Position numbers and translations under genes: made by a program. Shown piece after piece: positions 12,259 through 25,469 of a stretch of DNA of 64,000 nucleotides. The stretch is taken from contig JAIWNF010000016.1 in the NCBI GenBank assembly GCA_025093555.1, positions 310,001 to 374,000 of the forward strand, read 5' to 3'. This DNA is from Circinella umbellata. Lineage: Eukaryota > Mucoromycota > Mucoromycetes > Mucorales > Lichtheimiaceae. A model generated the notes under the pieces. The model did no database searches. It was not told the DNA's origin and saw only the letters and a program-made list of their open reading frames with translations. Each line of letters starts with the position of its first letter. The stretch's first letter is position 1.

Positions 12259-14511
12259 TTAACCAAAGTTAATACCTTGAGCAAGTGGTAATGCACCAGA
12301 ATAATTAATAGTACAAGTACCACGGCGACAGTATTGTTTCCATGAATCACTACCACTTTCCCGGCCACCGCCAGTTGCTTTTTCACCACCAAATGCGCCA
12401 CCAATTTCTGCACCATTGGTTGGAATATTTACATTAATGATACCACAATCGGAACCAGCAGGACCTATCCATTTGAAGATTGTTTCTGGATTTTGTGTGA
12501 AAATAGAGCTTGATAAACCTTGAGCTACATTATTATTGATAGCAATAGCTTCATCGAGGGTCTATTAAAAAAAAAGAGGAAAATATTAATTCATATTGCA
12601 TGGTTCTAGTAAATATCCGAGCATGTAAAAAAAATAAGCTGTATTATCTATTTACCTTAAATGTCATTGTGTGAAGGATAGGAACAAATGCCTCTTCCTT
12701 AATAACTTCCATATTCTTATCAACACGAGTCAAAGTAGGCTTTACAAAGTTGCCACCAAGAGCTTCGCCACCAAACAGAACCTTACCACCTTGTTCTTGA
12801 ACCTTCTTTAAGGTTTCTTCATAAACAGAAACAGCTGCTTTGGTATGAAGTGGACCACAAAGAACACCTTCTTCTAATGGATCACCCACCTTGACTTGAC
12901 CATAAGCTTTGATCAATCGTTCAATCAAATTATCATAGATGTTTTCATGAACAATCAAACGACGGGTAGTGGTACATCGTTGACCCGCTGTGCCAACAGC
13001 AGCAAACAAAATGGCACGCGCAGCCAAATCTAAATCACAATCTTCCATAACAATAATAGCATTGTTACCACCCAATTCTAAAATAGATTTACCAAATCGA
13101 CCCTGTACAACTTGACCGACTTCACGACCCACCTTTGTGGAACCAGTGAAGGAGAGTACATGGGCGCGTGAATCGGCTGCTAAGGAGCTACCTACTTCAG
13201 TACCACCAGTAACAAGTGAACAGAGAGCAGAAGGTAAGTTATGGTCACGCAATGTCTTTTCAATCAATCGAGTGACGGCAATTGAGACCAAGGGAGTAGT
13301 GGGAGATGGTTTCCAGAGAACACCATTACCAGTAACCAAAGCAATGGCACTGTTCCAGCCATAGACAGCAACTAATTAATATTTGACAATAAAAATAAAA
13401 TGAAGTAAGTTTTTGATCATATACAGGACCTGAGGTTGATGCTGGTGTCGAAATAAATCATTCTGCCTGCTATTACTTGAAATAATAAAACAAGTATAGT
13501 TTTATATGTATATATTTACCAGGGAAATTGAAGGCACTGATTACACCAACGGTACCAAGAGGATTCCATGTTTCAAGCATGACGTGGCCAGGACGTTCAG
13601 AAGGTATCATAGAGCCTTTCATCATACGAGAAAGACCAAGAGCATATTCAAGGATATCAATGTATTCTTGAATTTCACCAATACCTTCTGGCAAAATCTT
13701 GCCTGTAACAAAAAAACAAGTTTTCAATAACATGTTAGTAAAAATAGTAATATAATATTTGAAAGGGGTAACATAAAGGGATGAAGAAAAAGACTACCAA
13801 AACTATTCAACAAATTAAAATAAAACAAAAAATAAAGTAGCTAAAAGTCTTACCCATTTCTAATGCGACAACTTTACCCAAAGGCTCGAGGTTTTCTACC
13901 AAAGTTTGACGCATAGCAAGCAACACTTCACCACGTTTTGGAACAGGCAACTATAGTACGTATATAACATGAATGAACAAAGGAAATAAATATACATATA
14001 TAAGCAATGCAATCAACAATTCGTATTAGAATACCAAACAAACAAAAGAACGATGAAACTTACGTCGCGCCATAATTTTTGTGCTTCAGCAACCTTATCC
14101 AAAGCAGTGTTAAGATCGTTTACATTACCCTGATATAAAAAAAAGTATCAAATAAAGAAATACGGCACAGAAAAAAAAAATGTGTCTTATTATTATCGGT
14201 TTTTTTCTCTTTTTTTTCGTTCCTTTCTCTTCTTTCCTCATAAAATACATTATTATTATATTTGAAATATATCTTACCGAAATAACTTCAGCAATAACTT
14301 CGTTATTTACAGGATTAATTGATTTAATAACTGGACCGGAACCCTTCCATTCACCATCGAAAACACCCTTATTGCCAGACTTGGTGATACCAAAACGTTC
14401 AAAGGTATCTTTATGTTTATCGTAAATAGTAGACATGTAACGAGCAGAATAGAAACGAGAAACTTGAGAAGCTTGAGTAGCAAGAAATCTTCCTTGTCGA
14501 AGTGCGTACAT
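12259..14511 (-). CDS. Aldehyde dehydrogenase family 7 (antiquitin type)
   Basis: Six exons (14278-14511, 14064-14129, 13854-13950, 13520-13702, 12656-13371, 12259-12561); 1,599 nt, 532 aa. Antiquitins are NAD-dependent and oxidise alpha-aminoadipic semialdehyde/piperideine-6-carboxylate in lysine breakdown (family knowledge; substrate here is inferred). Sequence signs: [51 protein letters not shown], the general-base Glu in [10 protein letters not shown] (about residue 292) and the nucleophile Cys in [12 protein letters not shown] (about residue 326). The [27 protein letters not shown] block is distinctive of family 7 rather than other ALDH families. The first 25 residues ([20 protein letters not shown]) resemble a mitochondrial presequence, and a second in-frame Met at residue 26 could yield a cytosolic form. 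Confidence 0.95.
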
Positions 14512-16454
14512 TTTTTATTACTTTCAACGAAGGGGGGTTTATATATCTAAAGGATGTACTAAAAAAAAAGAAAAAGGGAAGAGGAGTTTACTGAGAAAAC
14601 GCATAATTCCGCTCACCTTTCAAGAAAGAAGGAAATCGTGGGAAACTATGTGTTATGTGTGTTTTGTTCTGATGACCCTGAAATTATACTTTCTATTTTA
14701 GCTCTTCTACAGTTACAAATTAAATCGTAAAATTCACATAAAATCAAAGTTTGTGGAGTTTTTTTGTGTGAGTCATCATTTCATTTTAACCCAGTATCTA
14801 AATAAGTCTGTATGTTCCTTTATAATAAAGGATGGAACAAGATAAGACAGGGAATAAAAGAAAGAGTTCGCGGAATGAGAAAGTTACACTAATCTTCATT
14901 CGGATTGTGTAATTTTTTTATTCTTATCAGTGTGATTTTGATGGAACTTTCAATTTAGACCGTAATTCCACGTATTCTCCCGATAGTAAATTCACACTCG
15001 TATTTAATCTGACATAGGAAATTCCACAAGTTACTGGCTACTATTATTATATAATTGTTGTGGGATTCCTGAGGCATTCTTTTTTTTATCTACCGCATCT
15101 TCGGAAGACGATGTAGTCCAAATAGTTATAATACTTATGTATCAGATAAAGAGAGTGGGTGTCGTCAAGTAAAAGAGTCGATTTTTTTCATGGGGCACAA
15201 TCAACGTTCCCTTTCCCCGCCTCCTTTGGTTACAACATAATCAGAAAATATAAAATACAAATTTACACATTCTGTATTTAGCATTCATTAGATTGGAAAA
15301 TAACTCTTTATTATGATAAACATTTTGATATTTGATAATATATGATACTAAAGTCTGTATTTATAGTGTACTACTAGCTGCAATGATATTAACTGTAGGT
15401 CCCCCTTCTTCTAAAAGACAGGCATTTGTCTTTCTTTCTTTTTTTCATTTTGAAGCCAATTAGTTTATTCCGTATGAAAACGACTATACCGAAAAAAGAT
15501 ATAGAAAATCTCTTAACGAGTGATCTGTAAGGTCGATCCATTGGAAGGAATATATTTATCAGAAATATTTAATGTGAAAAAAGAAAACAGTATCACAAGA
15601 TGTATATTTAATAGTAGCTGCTATATCATGCATGCTACTTTGGCAAGAAAAAGTAATCCCAGAATTTACAGACAAGAAAAAGCACCCTTGATTTATTTAA
15701 TTACATCACAATAGCAAGGATTCCCTCTCATATGGGGGATCACTATCTTGGTTCGTGGGAAACTTTGAATCAGACCTTCAGAAAAAAATTATAAACTGCT
15801 TTTAGCATATAAATATGGATGGTATATAAACAGGTAGTAAGTTTATGTATCTGGTAAATTTACCAGACATAACACCAATTACCATTAACGAACAGATGAT
15901 TACATTGGTTTGGGCTGAAGCGTGAGATAAAAAAAAAATATTAAAGCGCGATTAAATAGTTTCTGGACCACATGATGCTGAAATTTTAAGGATCAAAAAC
16001 AACGTCGAAACATAAAAATCTGATACTTTCAATTCAATCACACATTATCATCATTTGCAACGTATCACTAAGAACCAATTTAGCTTTACTACATAATAGA
16101 TGTTTTTTATAATGGATGAATACAAATGAAAGGAAAAATGCATATACACGTCCATTCAACCTAGTATTATTATTATTCTATTCATTTCAATTCACGTAAG
16201 AACCAATGAAATATGAAATCATGCAGCGCAATATGAAATCCCTCCAATTTATTAATGCAACAGGGGTGAAAAAAGGATATAATTGTATGAAGTTTTTCAA
16301 AACGTTACAACGACGGCTACACACGCACATACACGAGGTTAATTCCAGCTGACTTCCACATTTTCTATTCCTCCCCAAGAAATAATAACTTTTACTACTA
16401 TGGGAACCAGTTTTTATTAGAAGTTATCTTACTGTTTAACTTTTCATTAACAAT
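14512..16454. other. Divergent promoter region of about 1.9 kb
   Basis: This spacer separates two divergently transcribed genes and must contain both promoters. I see no coding region. The open frames at 15.5-15.7 and 16.2-16.4 kb lack motifs and sensible composition. No array or clear repeat is visible. Confidence 0.4.
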
Positions 16455-18769
16455 ATGGCAACTGCAACAACTGCTCACGACAAAGTTGCTACAATAACAG
16501 CTACTGTCAATCAACAACACCAACAATCAACAAAAGATTCAATGAAGATATTCTCACGAGATCCGCAATTAAATCTGTTAAACGATCTCCTTGATACTGG
16601 TAAATTAGCACTCACTGAACATCGTTATGCCGATGCCATCACTTGTTTCGACGATGCTCTAAGTAATATCCAAACACACCTCCTGTCCACCGTTTCCCTT
16701 TATCGTGCAACAGCATTGGAACTTTCTGGACACTATCAACCGGCCTACAACGATGCGTGTTCCGCTATTCGATATACCAATTGTGCCGACGGATATTTGT
16801 GTGCAGGAAAGTTACTGTTATTACAAGATAATTTACGTGAAGCAGCACTCAACTATCATCAAGGTGTGACTCATGTTCCTCGGTCAGACCCAGGTCATTC
16901 AGCTTTAATGAATATGCAACAACAAGTCGCTGCAGAAATTGATAAGCGAAATGCTTGGAAATTGCCCTATGATGTCGTATCACATATCATTTTTCTTTTA
17001 CCACTCAAGGATCGTGTAAATTTTGCAGCAACTTGTAAATTTTGGCGTAACTATTTGTTCAAGTCGGCAGCCATGTGGCATACTCTTGATGTGAACCCTG
17101 GATTATCGTCATTTTCAATGAGCCAACTAATGGCAGCGGCATCGGGACAGCATGTTAGAAAGCTCAAACTGTATTCAAAGGAAGCATTGAATTTGGTTGC
17201 AAAGTATGGGTGGGAGAATATAGAGTCATTAGGTATAAATACATAATATGAAATGTAAATTAAAGCTTATTTTCCTTCTTGAATTAACTAGTTGTATATA
17301 TAGTGTTGGATATTGGAGACTGGCTCGGGTCGGATGCACTAGTTCGTCAAGTTTTTCAAATGAATCATTATAGTCTTCGAAAATTGGCTCTCCACAAGTC
17401 ACCATTACTTGCATCGCATAGTTTTCTTGCCACAGTCCTAGCAGTATGTCCTGGTATTACTCATCTTGCCCTCGATACACATCCTTCTGATAATTTGGGT
17501 CCCCCCTCTATCAACGCACATTCATTAGCATCTCTTCCTGACACATTGTTTAACATTACCCACCTTTATATCACTGATCCTCGTGTCGTTGGCTATTTGC
17601 CTACTCTTTTACAACGATGTCCCGAATTACGCCATCTCGCATTGGCCAAGCACAATTCACTGCGAAATGATGGTATCATACTACGGACAATTCATCAATG
17701 GTGTCCTCATCTTTGCAGTTTTCGGTATGGTATTCCAAGTCTTGTAAAGTCTTATCGACCTCCAGGTTTACTTCTCGCCGAGGAAAAAAAGAAAAAAGAC
17801 AATGACTCCGGATTAAGATACTTGGCTTATTTTCCATACGATGGTGCCACCGTGGATGATGACCTGGCTCCTGTGATCGAATCCAATCACGATACATTAG
17901 AAGCTGTCTATCTCGACATGTCTGCAATTATCGGTAGAACGTTCCGTTCGGTATCAGCACTCATTTCCTTGGGGGCTACTCAATTACGAGAACTTCAGCT
18001 CTACAATTACATTCTCAGTGGATTTGGTATCACATCACCCGAAATAGCCTCGCATCATTTATGTGGTATTTTTCGAGCATGTACATCTCTTGAAGTTGTC
18101 AACTTGCGTCGTGTTAATTCTGTAAATAATCAAGTCCTTGATGCCCTTGGATCTCTACTCCATCTAAAACGACTCCACCTCGCCTTCAAATCCTACTCAC
18201 CTACCTCTGTTTTATTCACCAAAGAAGGGATTCGTTACTTTTTTGAAAAAACCCAAAGTTTACAAGAATTCCATTTCCATACGGAAAACCGATTTGTCAC
18301 AGATGATATCTTATATGCAGCGGGAGGACATCAAGGACTACAACGATTAGAACTTTGGAGTGATTCAAGTTTAGCAGTAATAGGTGTTTCCAATTTTTCT
18401 ACAGAAATGCAAGACTCTGAGTTAACGTATGTTGTTTTTCGGGCGCCACCTTATTTGTCAGTGACACCAACAGACTTTGCAAAGTTGGGAATGGTAAAAA
18501 AATTGACATATCTTGAATTACGAGGGTATAAAGAAACCGGCGTATTGAAGAATGACTTATTGGCAACGTTATTTCAACAGAGGTCATTGAAGAGTGGTAT
18601 TAAAAGCAGGCGATTGACTGTTCTTTTGAAACGAGGACAGGTAGCAGAAGAATATTTCAGTGACGAATGGGTAAATAATGTTCATAACCCAAGAGTTATA
18701 CCTCAACCAACAAAGCATCCAGAATGCGAACAAAAATGTTTGTCGACTTCCACAGAATGGATGTGGTAA
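16455..18769 (+). CDS. TPR-F-box-LRR protein (Dia2/Pof3-like architecture)
   Basis: Two exons, 16455-17232 and 17304-18769; 2,244 nt, 747 aa. Such proteins are substrate receptors of SCF ubiquitin ligases; yeast Dia2 and fission yeast Pof3 share this domain order and act in replisome/genome maintenance (family knowledge; orthology is inferred). Residues about 30-145 look like TPR repeats (GKLALTEHRYADAITCFDDAL, LYRATALELSGHYQPAYNDA, GKLLLLQDNLREAALNY). Residues about 171-215 form the F-box (WKLPYDVVSHIIFLLPLKDRV, TCKFWRNYLF). The remainder is a run of leucine-rich repeats (PELRHLALAKHNSL, TQLRELQLYN, TSLEVVNLRRVNSV, LQRLELWSDS). The start is the first ATG, followed by a low-complexity Thr/Ala/Gln leader. 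Mucoralean genomes may hold several such proteins, so the exact ortholog is uncertain. Confidence 0.88.
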
Positions 18770-19193
18770 TAACCAAGATTCTAGTACCATGATTACTATT
18801 ATTTTTATTTTTTTTTATTATTCTTTATATATTTAATTATACATGTAAATACAACAATCATATGACTAGTATATACCCTTTCATTTCAATACAAGATATC
18901 CTGTTGATTTATTATATTATGGATTCATTACATAGCAACAGCGTTGAAAGCGGATCTGATTATTATATTAGTAGAATGAACTCATGTAATATAATGAGTA
19001 TATAAATAGTAACATAGCAACAGAAAAAAAAAATGCAATCGTTGATAATTTATTTTTTCAATCATTCCTATCAAAAAAGAAGAAAATTAGTACATGCTGT
19101 CACGTAAAATAAAACTATATAAACTCAGTGCTAAAATTCAAGCTTTTCGTTTTTCTTTCTCTTTAACTTTTCGTTTACAAACAACTCTGATCA
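18770..19193. other. Intergenic region with ELF1 promoter
   Basis: This 424-base stretch is A+T-rich and contains the 3' UTR of the F-box gene and the promoter of the ELF1 gene. It has no coding signal. A TATA-like element is listed separately. Confidence 0.45.
19116..19123 (+). promoter_or_regulatory. Candidate TATA box of the ELF1 gene
   Basis: The sequence TATATAAA lies 70-78 bases before the ATG. It is followed by a pyrimidine-rich stretch (ttttcgtttttctttctctttaac) where transcription could start. The placement is reasonable, but A+T-rich DNA gives such matches by chance. Confidence 0.35.
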
Positions 19194-19877
19194 ATGGTAA
19201 GTTGTTTATTTTTATGACCCGGATCTTAATTTAACTGGTAATGGATGTATATGCTTATTAATTATTTCTTACTTTTTCGGAAAAAAAAAGGGTAAACGTA
19301 AAGTAAAAAGAAAACCAGTCAAGAAACTGAAAGACAAACTTGATAATCAGTTCAATTGTTTATTTTGCAACCATGAAAAAAGTATTGAAGTCAAAATGTA
19401 AGTAATATAGGAAAATATATGTACTATTCCTGGTATTATTCTATTCTTTTTCTGATTAACATGTGGTTTTTTTTCTACTTCTCAGCGATCGTCCAAACAA
19501 AGTAGGCCATCTTTCATGCAAAGTGTGCGATGTAAACTGGCAATGTTCTATAACTTGTAAGCTTCTCTTCCATATAAACAATATAGCTCAATTGAATATA
19601 GTAATATTTAACTAAAAAAAATAATGATCATATAGATCTTGATGAGGGAGTAGATGTATACTCTGCATGGGTCGATGCTTGTGAAGATGTTAACAAGGGA
19701 AGACGAGAACAAAAATTACGTGAACGTGATAGACAAAAGGATTTGGACAGAGATACTGATGATGAACCTAGACGACGAGCGCCAGCACCAGTAGCAGCAC
19801 AAAGTAGTCGTACTAGTTTCGCAAATGATGGTTTAGATGCATATGATGAAGAGGACGAAGATGATGATGACTATTAA
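19194..19877 (+). CDS. Transcription elongation factor ELF1 (ELOF1)
   Basis: Four coding exons: 19194-19196 (the ATG alone), 19291-19397, 19486-19556, 19636-19877; 423 nt, 140 aa. ELF1 is a small zinc protein that binds elongating RNA polymerase II and takes part in transcription-coupled repair (family knowledge). After the basic [10 protein letters not shown] start come two CxxC pairs (CLFC and CKVC) with [13 protein letters not shown] between and after them, then [17 protein letters not shown], all canonical. The C-terminus is extended and charged, ending in a run of Asp/Glu, as in fungal ELF1. The single-codon first exon is required, because no other in-frame ATG precedes the conserved second residue. 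The gene is convergent with the RAD26/CSB homologue. Confidence 0.96.
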
Positions 19878-20148
19878 TTATAATTTCCAAACACACTATA
19901 ACATACATACTCAACAAACAATAACAAAAAAAATTTAGCAATAATAACCATCATCATTATACACCCCTCTCTACTCCTTGATCAGATATTATTATTGTTT
20001 TTTTATGTACATATCTTATATAAAACTTATACTTTTACGTATTTTTCTCTTCAAATATCAACGTCATCAAAAAAAAATCAAGTGGGGGATATTTGTTATT
20101 TTATTTTATATAAATGTCTTTCTTTATCTTCTCTATTTATTCAATTAT
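19878..20148. other. Convergent 3' region between ELF1 and RAD26
   Basis: This 271-base A+T-rich spacer lies between the two convergent stop codons. Two overlapping open frames here are Phe/Tyr/Ile-rich translations of A+T sequence and are not genes. Confidence 0.45.
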
Positions 20149-23100
20149 TTACCGTTTTTGATTTCCTTCTTCTAAAGCCTTTCTTTCACGCATTTGTGCT
20201 AATAATGAGCTTGATGACAGTGAAGTGGAACTTGGTACTTTGAATCCAGATACTGTGCCGGATCCAAATTGTGGAGAAGCAGAGCGGGCTTCTCTTGATA
20301 GAATATTATTAATATTATTATTACCCGTATGAGTAGTAGTAGGAGTAGAAGTAGTAGTATTAGGAGAAGCAGGAACTACTGGTCCAAATTGTGTAAGTGG
20401 CGATCCAAATCGTACGGATCGTTTCTGACCAAAGCGGGGCGGGGGTGTTGATGATGTTCCTTGGTTGCTAGTAGGTAATCGTGGTGCACCTGCACTGCCT
20501 GATCTACCAGTCCAAGTAGGAGTGTTAACACCCATGGCTCGTCGTTGACGTCTTGATTCTTTTAGTGCTGCTGCTGCATTTTTAGCTACCAATGTCGCTA
20601 TTATATAAATTTACCCCCAAAAAATGTCAATTAACTTCTAAATCTCTTTCTTTTTTGTATTTCTACTTCCTTATTATGTTTAAATAATTTACCTTCACGC
20701 TCAACGAATACCCGATCTTGTGCTCCTGATTCCATGATACGATCATGTTGTAAGGCACTTTGAATACCCGTCATTTCAAATAAACTTTTTAACACACCAT
20801 CTTCAGAATTTGATGGTTTTTGTTCCTTTTCCTGTTGTTGTTCGGTATTATTCGAAGAGGATATTGTATTGGATTGCCCATCATTATTATTCTTATCCCT
20901 TTCTTCCTCATGGCTAACATTGTGAAACGAGGAACAATAAGTTTAGCATTTGATGTTGTTAACCAAAGTGTAGATAAGAAAAGAGAAATATTAACTTACA
21001 AATTTTCTATACCACTCACACCGTTCAATGTTCTTAGTTGTTGATACTCTTCATTATCATTATCTTGTTCATGATTTGAGTTCTCGTCCCGTCCCCGTTG
21101 TCTATGTTGTTCCCTATCTCGATGATAATCATTTTCATCCGTACGCCTGCTTCGCCTTTTCTTTTTCGATTTTTTACTACCAGGTTGGGTATCACCATAT
21201 TTGATTTCAGTTCCTTTAAATAATTGACCAGTTTCGGTTCCTTGGCTATCGTCTGCACCAAGAGTAAATAAAGATCTTAAATTGCTAGCCTATAATATAA
21301 AAGAAAAAATATTAGTAACATACAAATAAAATATCCCATTATCCTAGTTTAATCACTCTCTCACTTTCTTTCTTTTATACTTACATCAAAGAATCTTTTT
21401 TGCTTTGGGTCTTTAAGAATCTTATTTGTTAAAAATTGCTTGTAAATTTGGCGATGGTATATTTTTTCTTCAATTGTTCCACTGGTCATTAACCTATAAA
21501 TTGTCACATCTTTAGTTTGACCTAAACGCCATGCACGTTCACGTGCTTGCATATCTGTGGATGGATTCTATACAATGTGTTTTATCGTTATTATTATTAT
21601 CATAAATAAAAAGACAGCAAAGGACTTATATGCATACTGTATATTTGTCTATTACTACTAATTATGTTTATGTTTACCCAATCTGGATCAAACAGAATTA
21701 CTCGATCAGCACCTGTCAAATTTAATCCTAGTCCGCCAACCTTGGTTGTTAATAAGAATACATAAACGTTTTCATCTGTATTGAATTCATTCACAAGACT
21801 CATTCGATGATGAACAGGTGTTGTACCATCCATACGGCGATGTTCATAACCAAGATCTCGTATCATCTTTTGTAAAATATCCAACATTTGCCGTGTTTGA
21901 CTAAATAACAAAACCCGATGTCCTTGGGTTTTCCATAAATTCAATAATGCTCGTACAACTACCATCTTGCCACTCTTTTCAGGATCACCATAAGTCGGGT
22001 CCTAAAAAAGAGTTGAAAAAAAAAGAATATTATCAGACCATTAAATAAATGTCTCTTTATCTATTTCATTTTTCTGTGGCTCTATATACATATATACTTA
22101 CCGATTGCGATTTCATGATATTAAGAATATCGGGATGATTACAAATTTTGCGCACAACGTCAATTCCGTATAAGACTTGTCGTCGATGTTCCAGAATTTG
22201 ATCCATGTCTTTGGAATGAATAAAATGAACATAAGATTCTCGCTGTGTTGGCGTAAGTTTACAAAACAAGACCTATCATCCCCATTAATATAATAGTTTA
22301 TCTAGTTAGAACGATGCATATCTTTCTTCTTTCAGTATATATATACCTGTTCGCTCTTTTTTGGTAAATCAGCAGCTACATCGACCTTCATTCGCCTCAA
22401 AAGATACGGATCAATTAAATCACGTAATACACAAGCACATTTATAGGCTGTTTGTACTTGAACATTAGATGCATTGGCATAACCACCGATATTGATAGGT
22501 ACAGAAAATTGTGTTTGAAATACAGGTAACGTCTATTTATTCAAATCAGTTATCAAGCAAATTAATTAGCTATTTTAGTCGCTCCCATAGTGACTTTATA
22601 CATTATGATCTTGATAATTTAATACTTTACGCCGAGTCTTCCTGGAAAAATGAAATCAAATAACGACCAAAGCTCCTTAAGATTATTCTGAATTGGGGTA
22701 CCGGACAAAATAATTCTATGCGATGTCTATACAATCATTAAATATATTGCTTCTGTTTTGTTCATAGCTTTCTGACATTTTCTTCATACTCCCTTTCTTA
22801 TTACCTTAAATCGTTTACAAGCTAAAGTTGCTTCTGAATCAGGATTTCTAATCTTATGACCTTCATCCAATACAACATAACCCCATTTATGTTTAAGCAA
22901 TACCTCTCGATAAGCGTGTACACCACTATAAGTAGTTATTATAATTCCTCCTAATTGAACATATCGCTCGACAAGTGCAACAGCCTTTTTCCCAGTTTTA
23001 GTTGAGTAAATGCTGGCTTTAAACCGTCTTGGTGTTTTTCTTTTCTTCTTATTAGGACGCAAACCACGTCTATCAGGTTCAAATTGATCTTCGTCAGATG

Positions 23101-23521
23101 AATAACGTCCCCGAGGTAGTATTTCATTTTCTTCTCCGAATTGTTCATCATCATCTGAACTCGTTGATGACTTTTTGGCCTTTGAACGTATCCCACTGCC
23201 ACTAGAATGAAGTACTGCAACTCGAATAGGTGGCCACCAACGATGAAATTCCTGAACCCATTGATTCATAAGGGTTGCTGGACAGACAATGATAGATGCT
23301 TTACCAGGACCGAGAATTTTTGAGTAATATAAACTGGAAAGGAATGCAATAATTTGAACAGTTTTTCCAAGACCCTATAATCAAAAATATACTAGACTTG
23401 TTAGCCATTTCAATTTCATAGTAGTACTTTTTTGGTTTTTATCCATTTGTATATATACCATTTCATCACCAATAATACCACCCACGCGTTGACAATGCAG
23501 TTCCCATAACCACTTTACACC

Positions 23522-23565
<44 letters not shown>

Positions 23566-25469
23566 GCACGTGTGTTGATTAAAATATACTAATATATGCT
23601 ATATTTTTCCTGTCCTCTCTAAACCGTTTCATACTTACATGTTTTTTGATAACCAAATAATTCATTCCATAACTCACCGGGAATCTTCATACCATCGTGT
23701 AGCTCCTCGTCGTCATATGATGGATGGGGTTGAAAAGGTTCTGTTTCTGGATCAAACTCATGTCGACTCTCTAAATCTTCCTCCATTTCATCTATTGATA
23801 TTCTTCGTTGCTAAACCAGTGTATGTATATCAGCATTTTTGTTCAGATAACTAGTTTTTATATGCATATATAACATCATCTTTCAAAAATTTTGAAAAAA
23901 AAAACAACCTACCGACTCAATTTGAGAACGCATTAGTTTACGTTCATGGATCCATTCATTAAGTCGTTTCTAAAGCAAAGTTTTATTCTTAAAAATTAGT
24001 TCTCGACACTGGATCCTATACTTTTTCTGTGAGAAGAGGGGGTCCATGAAAAACAAATTTTATTACCTGATAGATAGATTCCCGACCGTCATCTTGCATG
24101 AGTTCATAGAGAGCTGACTTTTTCTCACCTTCTTCTTCTGCACTATCCATTGTATCATCCTCGTCTTCAATTTCTTCTGGAGGAGTTTCATATTCCTCAT
24201 CTGATATTGACGCCTTTCGTTTTTTTCCTTTGGATTTTTGTTTTATAGCAATGATTTTACGATTGACAAATGATTTAGCTGCAGCGCGTGCTTGCACAGG
24301 TTCAACATAATCCTCATCATCATGGTCATCAGGGGTTTCTCCCTCTTCATCCTCTTCTTCTTCTGCCTCTGAGTCACTTGTTTCTGGTATCGGCCTTGAG
24401 CCTTTCAGATCACGTCGTGGAATCAATGAGCCACTACTACCAGGTAAAAATAATGATTCTAAAGAAATGATGTGACAGGTAAGAACTTTTCAATAAATTT
24501 TTTCTTTCAATGGGTTACCAAGACCAATGTAGCAGTAAAGAGTGTATAATCTATATACCTGATCGATTTATTGCTGAACTTGATGCTGTTGAAGATTCTG
24601 AATTTTGTGGTAAAGAATCAAATGGTGTGATTTTTCCAGTACGAATAAGAAAATTTCTTAAAGATTCTCCTTCTTGTCGTTGATTTTTATCTAATACTAT
24701 ATGATAAAACAAATGCATCGGTTTTTGTGTATGAAATCTATGTGGATGAGAAAAGAAACCTAATCAAACCATACCCTTATCTGAAGCTGATTGTTTTCGA
24801 GCTTGATCACGATCTTCCATTCTTTCTTTAATTTCATGTTCATCTCTTCTAGCATCACTTAATCGAGAAGCCTAAATAACATAATCAAATAATTCAAGTC
24901 ATTTAATACTAGACTTGTATCTGATAATACGTAGTACATATATATAATATACCTGTTCATTAATTTTTGATAATAGTCGTTCTTTTTGAGAGGGTACTGT
25001 AACCTCTTTTAACTTTGACTTAAGTTCAATTAATTGTTTTTGCGCAGCACTAAAAAACACAAACACATAGTATAAGTTGCTCAACAATAAATTACTTATG
25101 ATAATAATAAGAAGTTTCTAATACGAACGATTTTTGACTACGCGCTTTCTCGAGGCGTTTTTGATCTAGTGCATCGTCACGATCAGCAATCGCTTTGTCG
25201 GCCTTATTTTTTTTATTGTTTCAAAGAAGAAGGGTTGGCATATATATTCCAAGAGAGTTTTGCTTTTTTATTTGTTATAAAATTATTATTAATATTATTA
25301 TTACCTGAGCCATGATCTTGTTCTCGAGGACATTTTGATCAACCAAGTTAACACCCAAATCTTGTAATTCATTGTCTATTACTGAATTATTTAAAATGTC
25401 TTCGTCTGGTATACTGATAACTGTATCAGATAAGGGTGAACCGTAATCGCCGTCAGAATAATCACTCAT
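20149..25469 (-). CDS. SWI2/SNF2 ATPase of transcription-coupled repair (RAD26/CSB/ERCC6)
   Basis: Eighteen exons rebuilt by frame (25305-25469, 25129-25202, 24953-25049, 24775-24871, 24559-24696, 24067-24458, 23913-23969, 23639-23810, 23459-23520, 22805-23374, 22631-22726, 22347-22532, 22102-22272, 21678-22001, 21385-21567, 21000-21289, 20693-20913, 20149-20597); 3,744 nt, about 1,247 aa. CSB/Rad26 recognises stalled RNA polymerase II. Signs: acidic and basic N-terminal region, [14 protein letters not shown], Walker A in GDEMGLGKT (about 416-424, split by an intron), DEGH (about 588), [67 protein letters not shown] and [16 protein letters not shown]. The C-terminal [23 protein letters not shown] is typical of Rad26. 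The second intron's donor is GTTCGT, weaker than its neighbours. Confidence 0.94.
23525..23564. repeat. (TA)n microsatellite in a RAD26 intron
   Basis: About 19-20 tandem TA units occupy an intron of the RAD26/CSB homologue, just upstream (in gene sense) of the exon ending in Walker A residues GDEM. The tract is self-complementary and probably variable in length between isolates. Confidence 0.95.

Noticed and set aside
20601..20692. CRISPR-like or other regular arrays in the window
   Set aside because: No spaced identical repeats occur anywhere in the window; the only regular array is the GTCG leader, whose units are degenerate and without spacers. The coordinates given are only an example intron.
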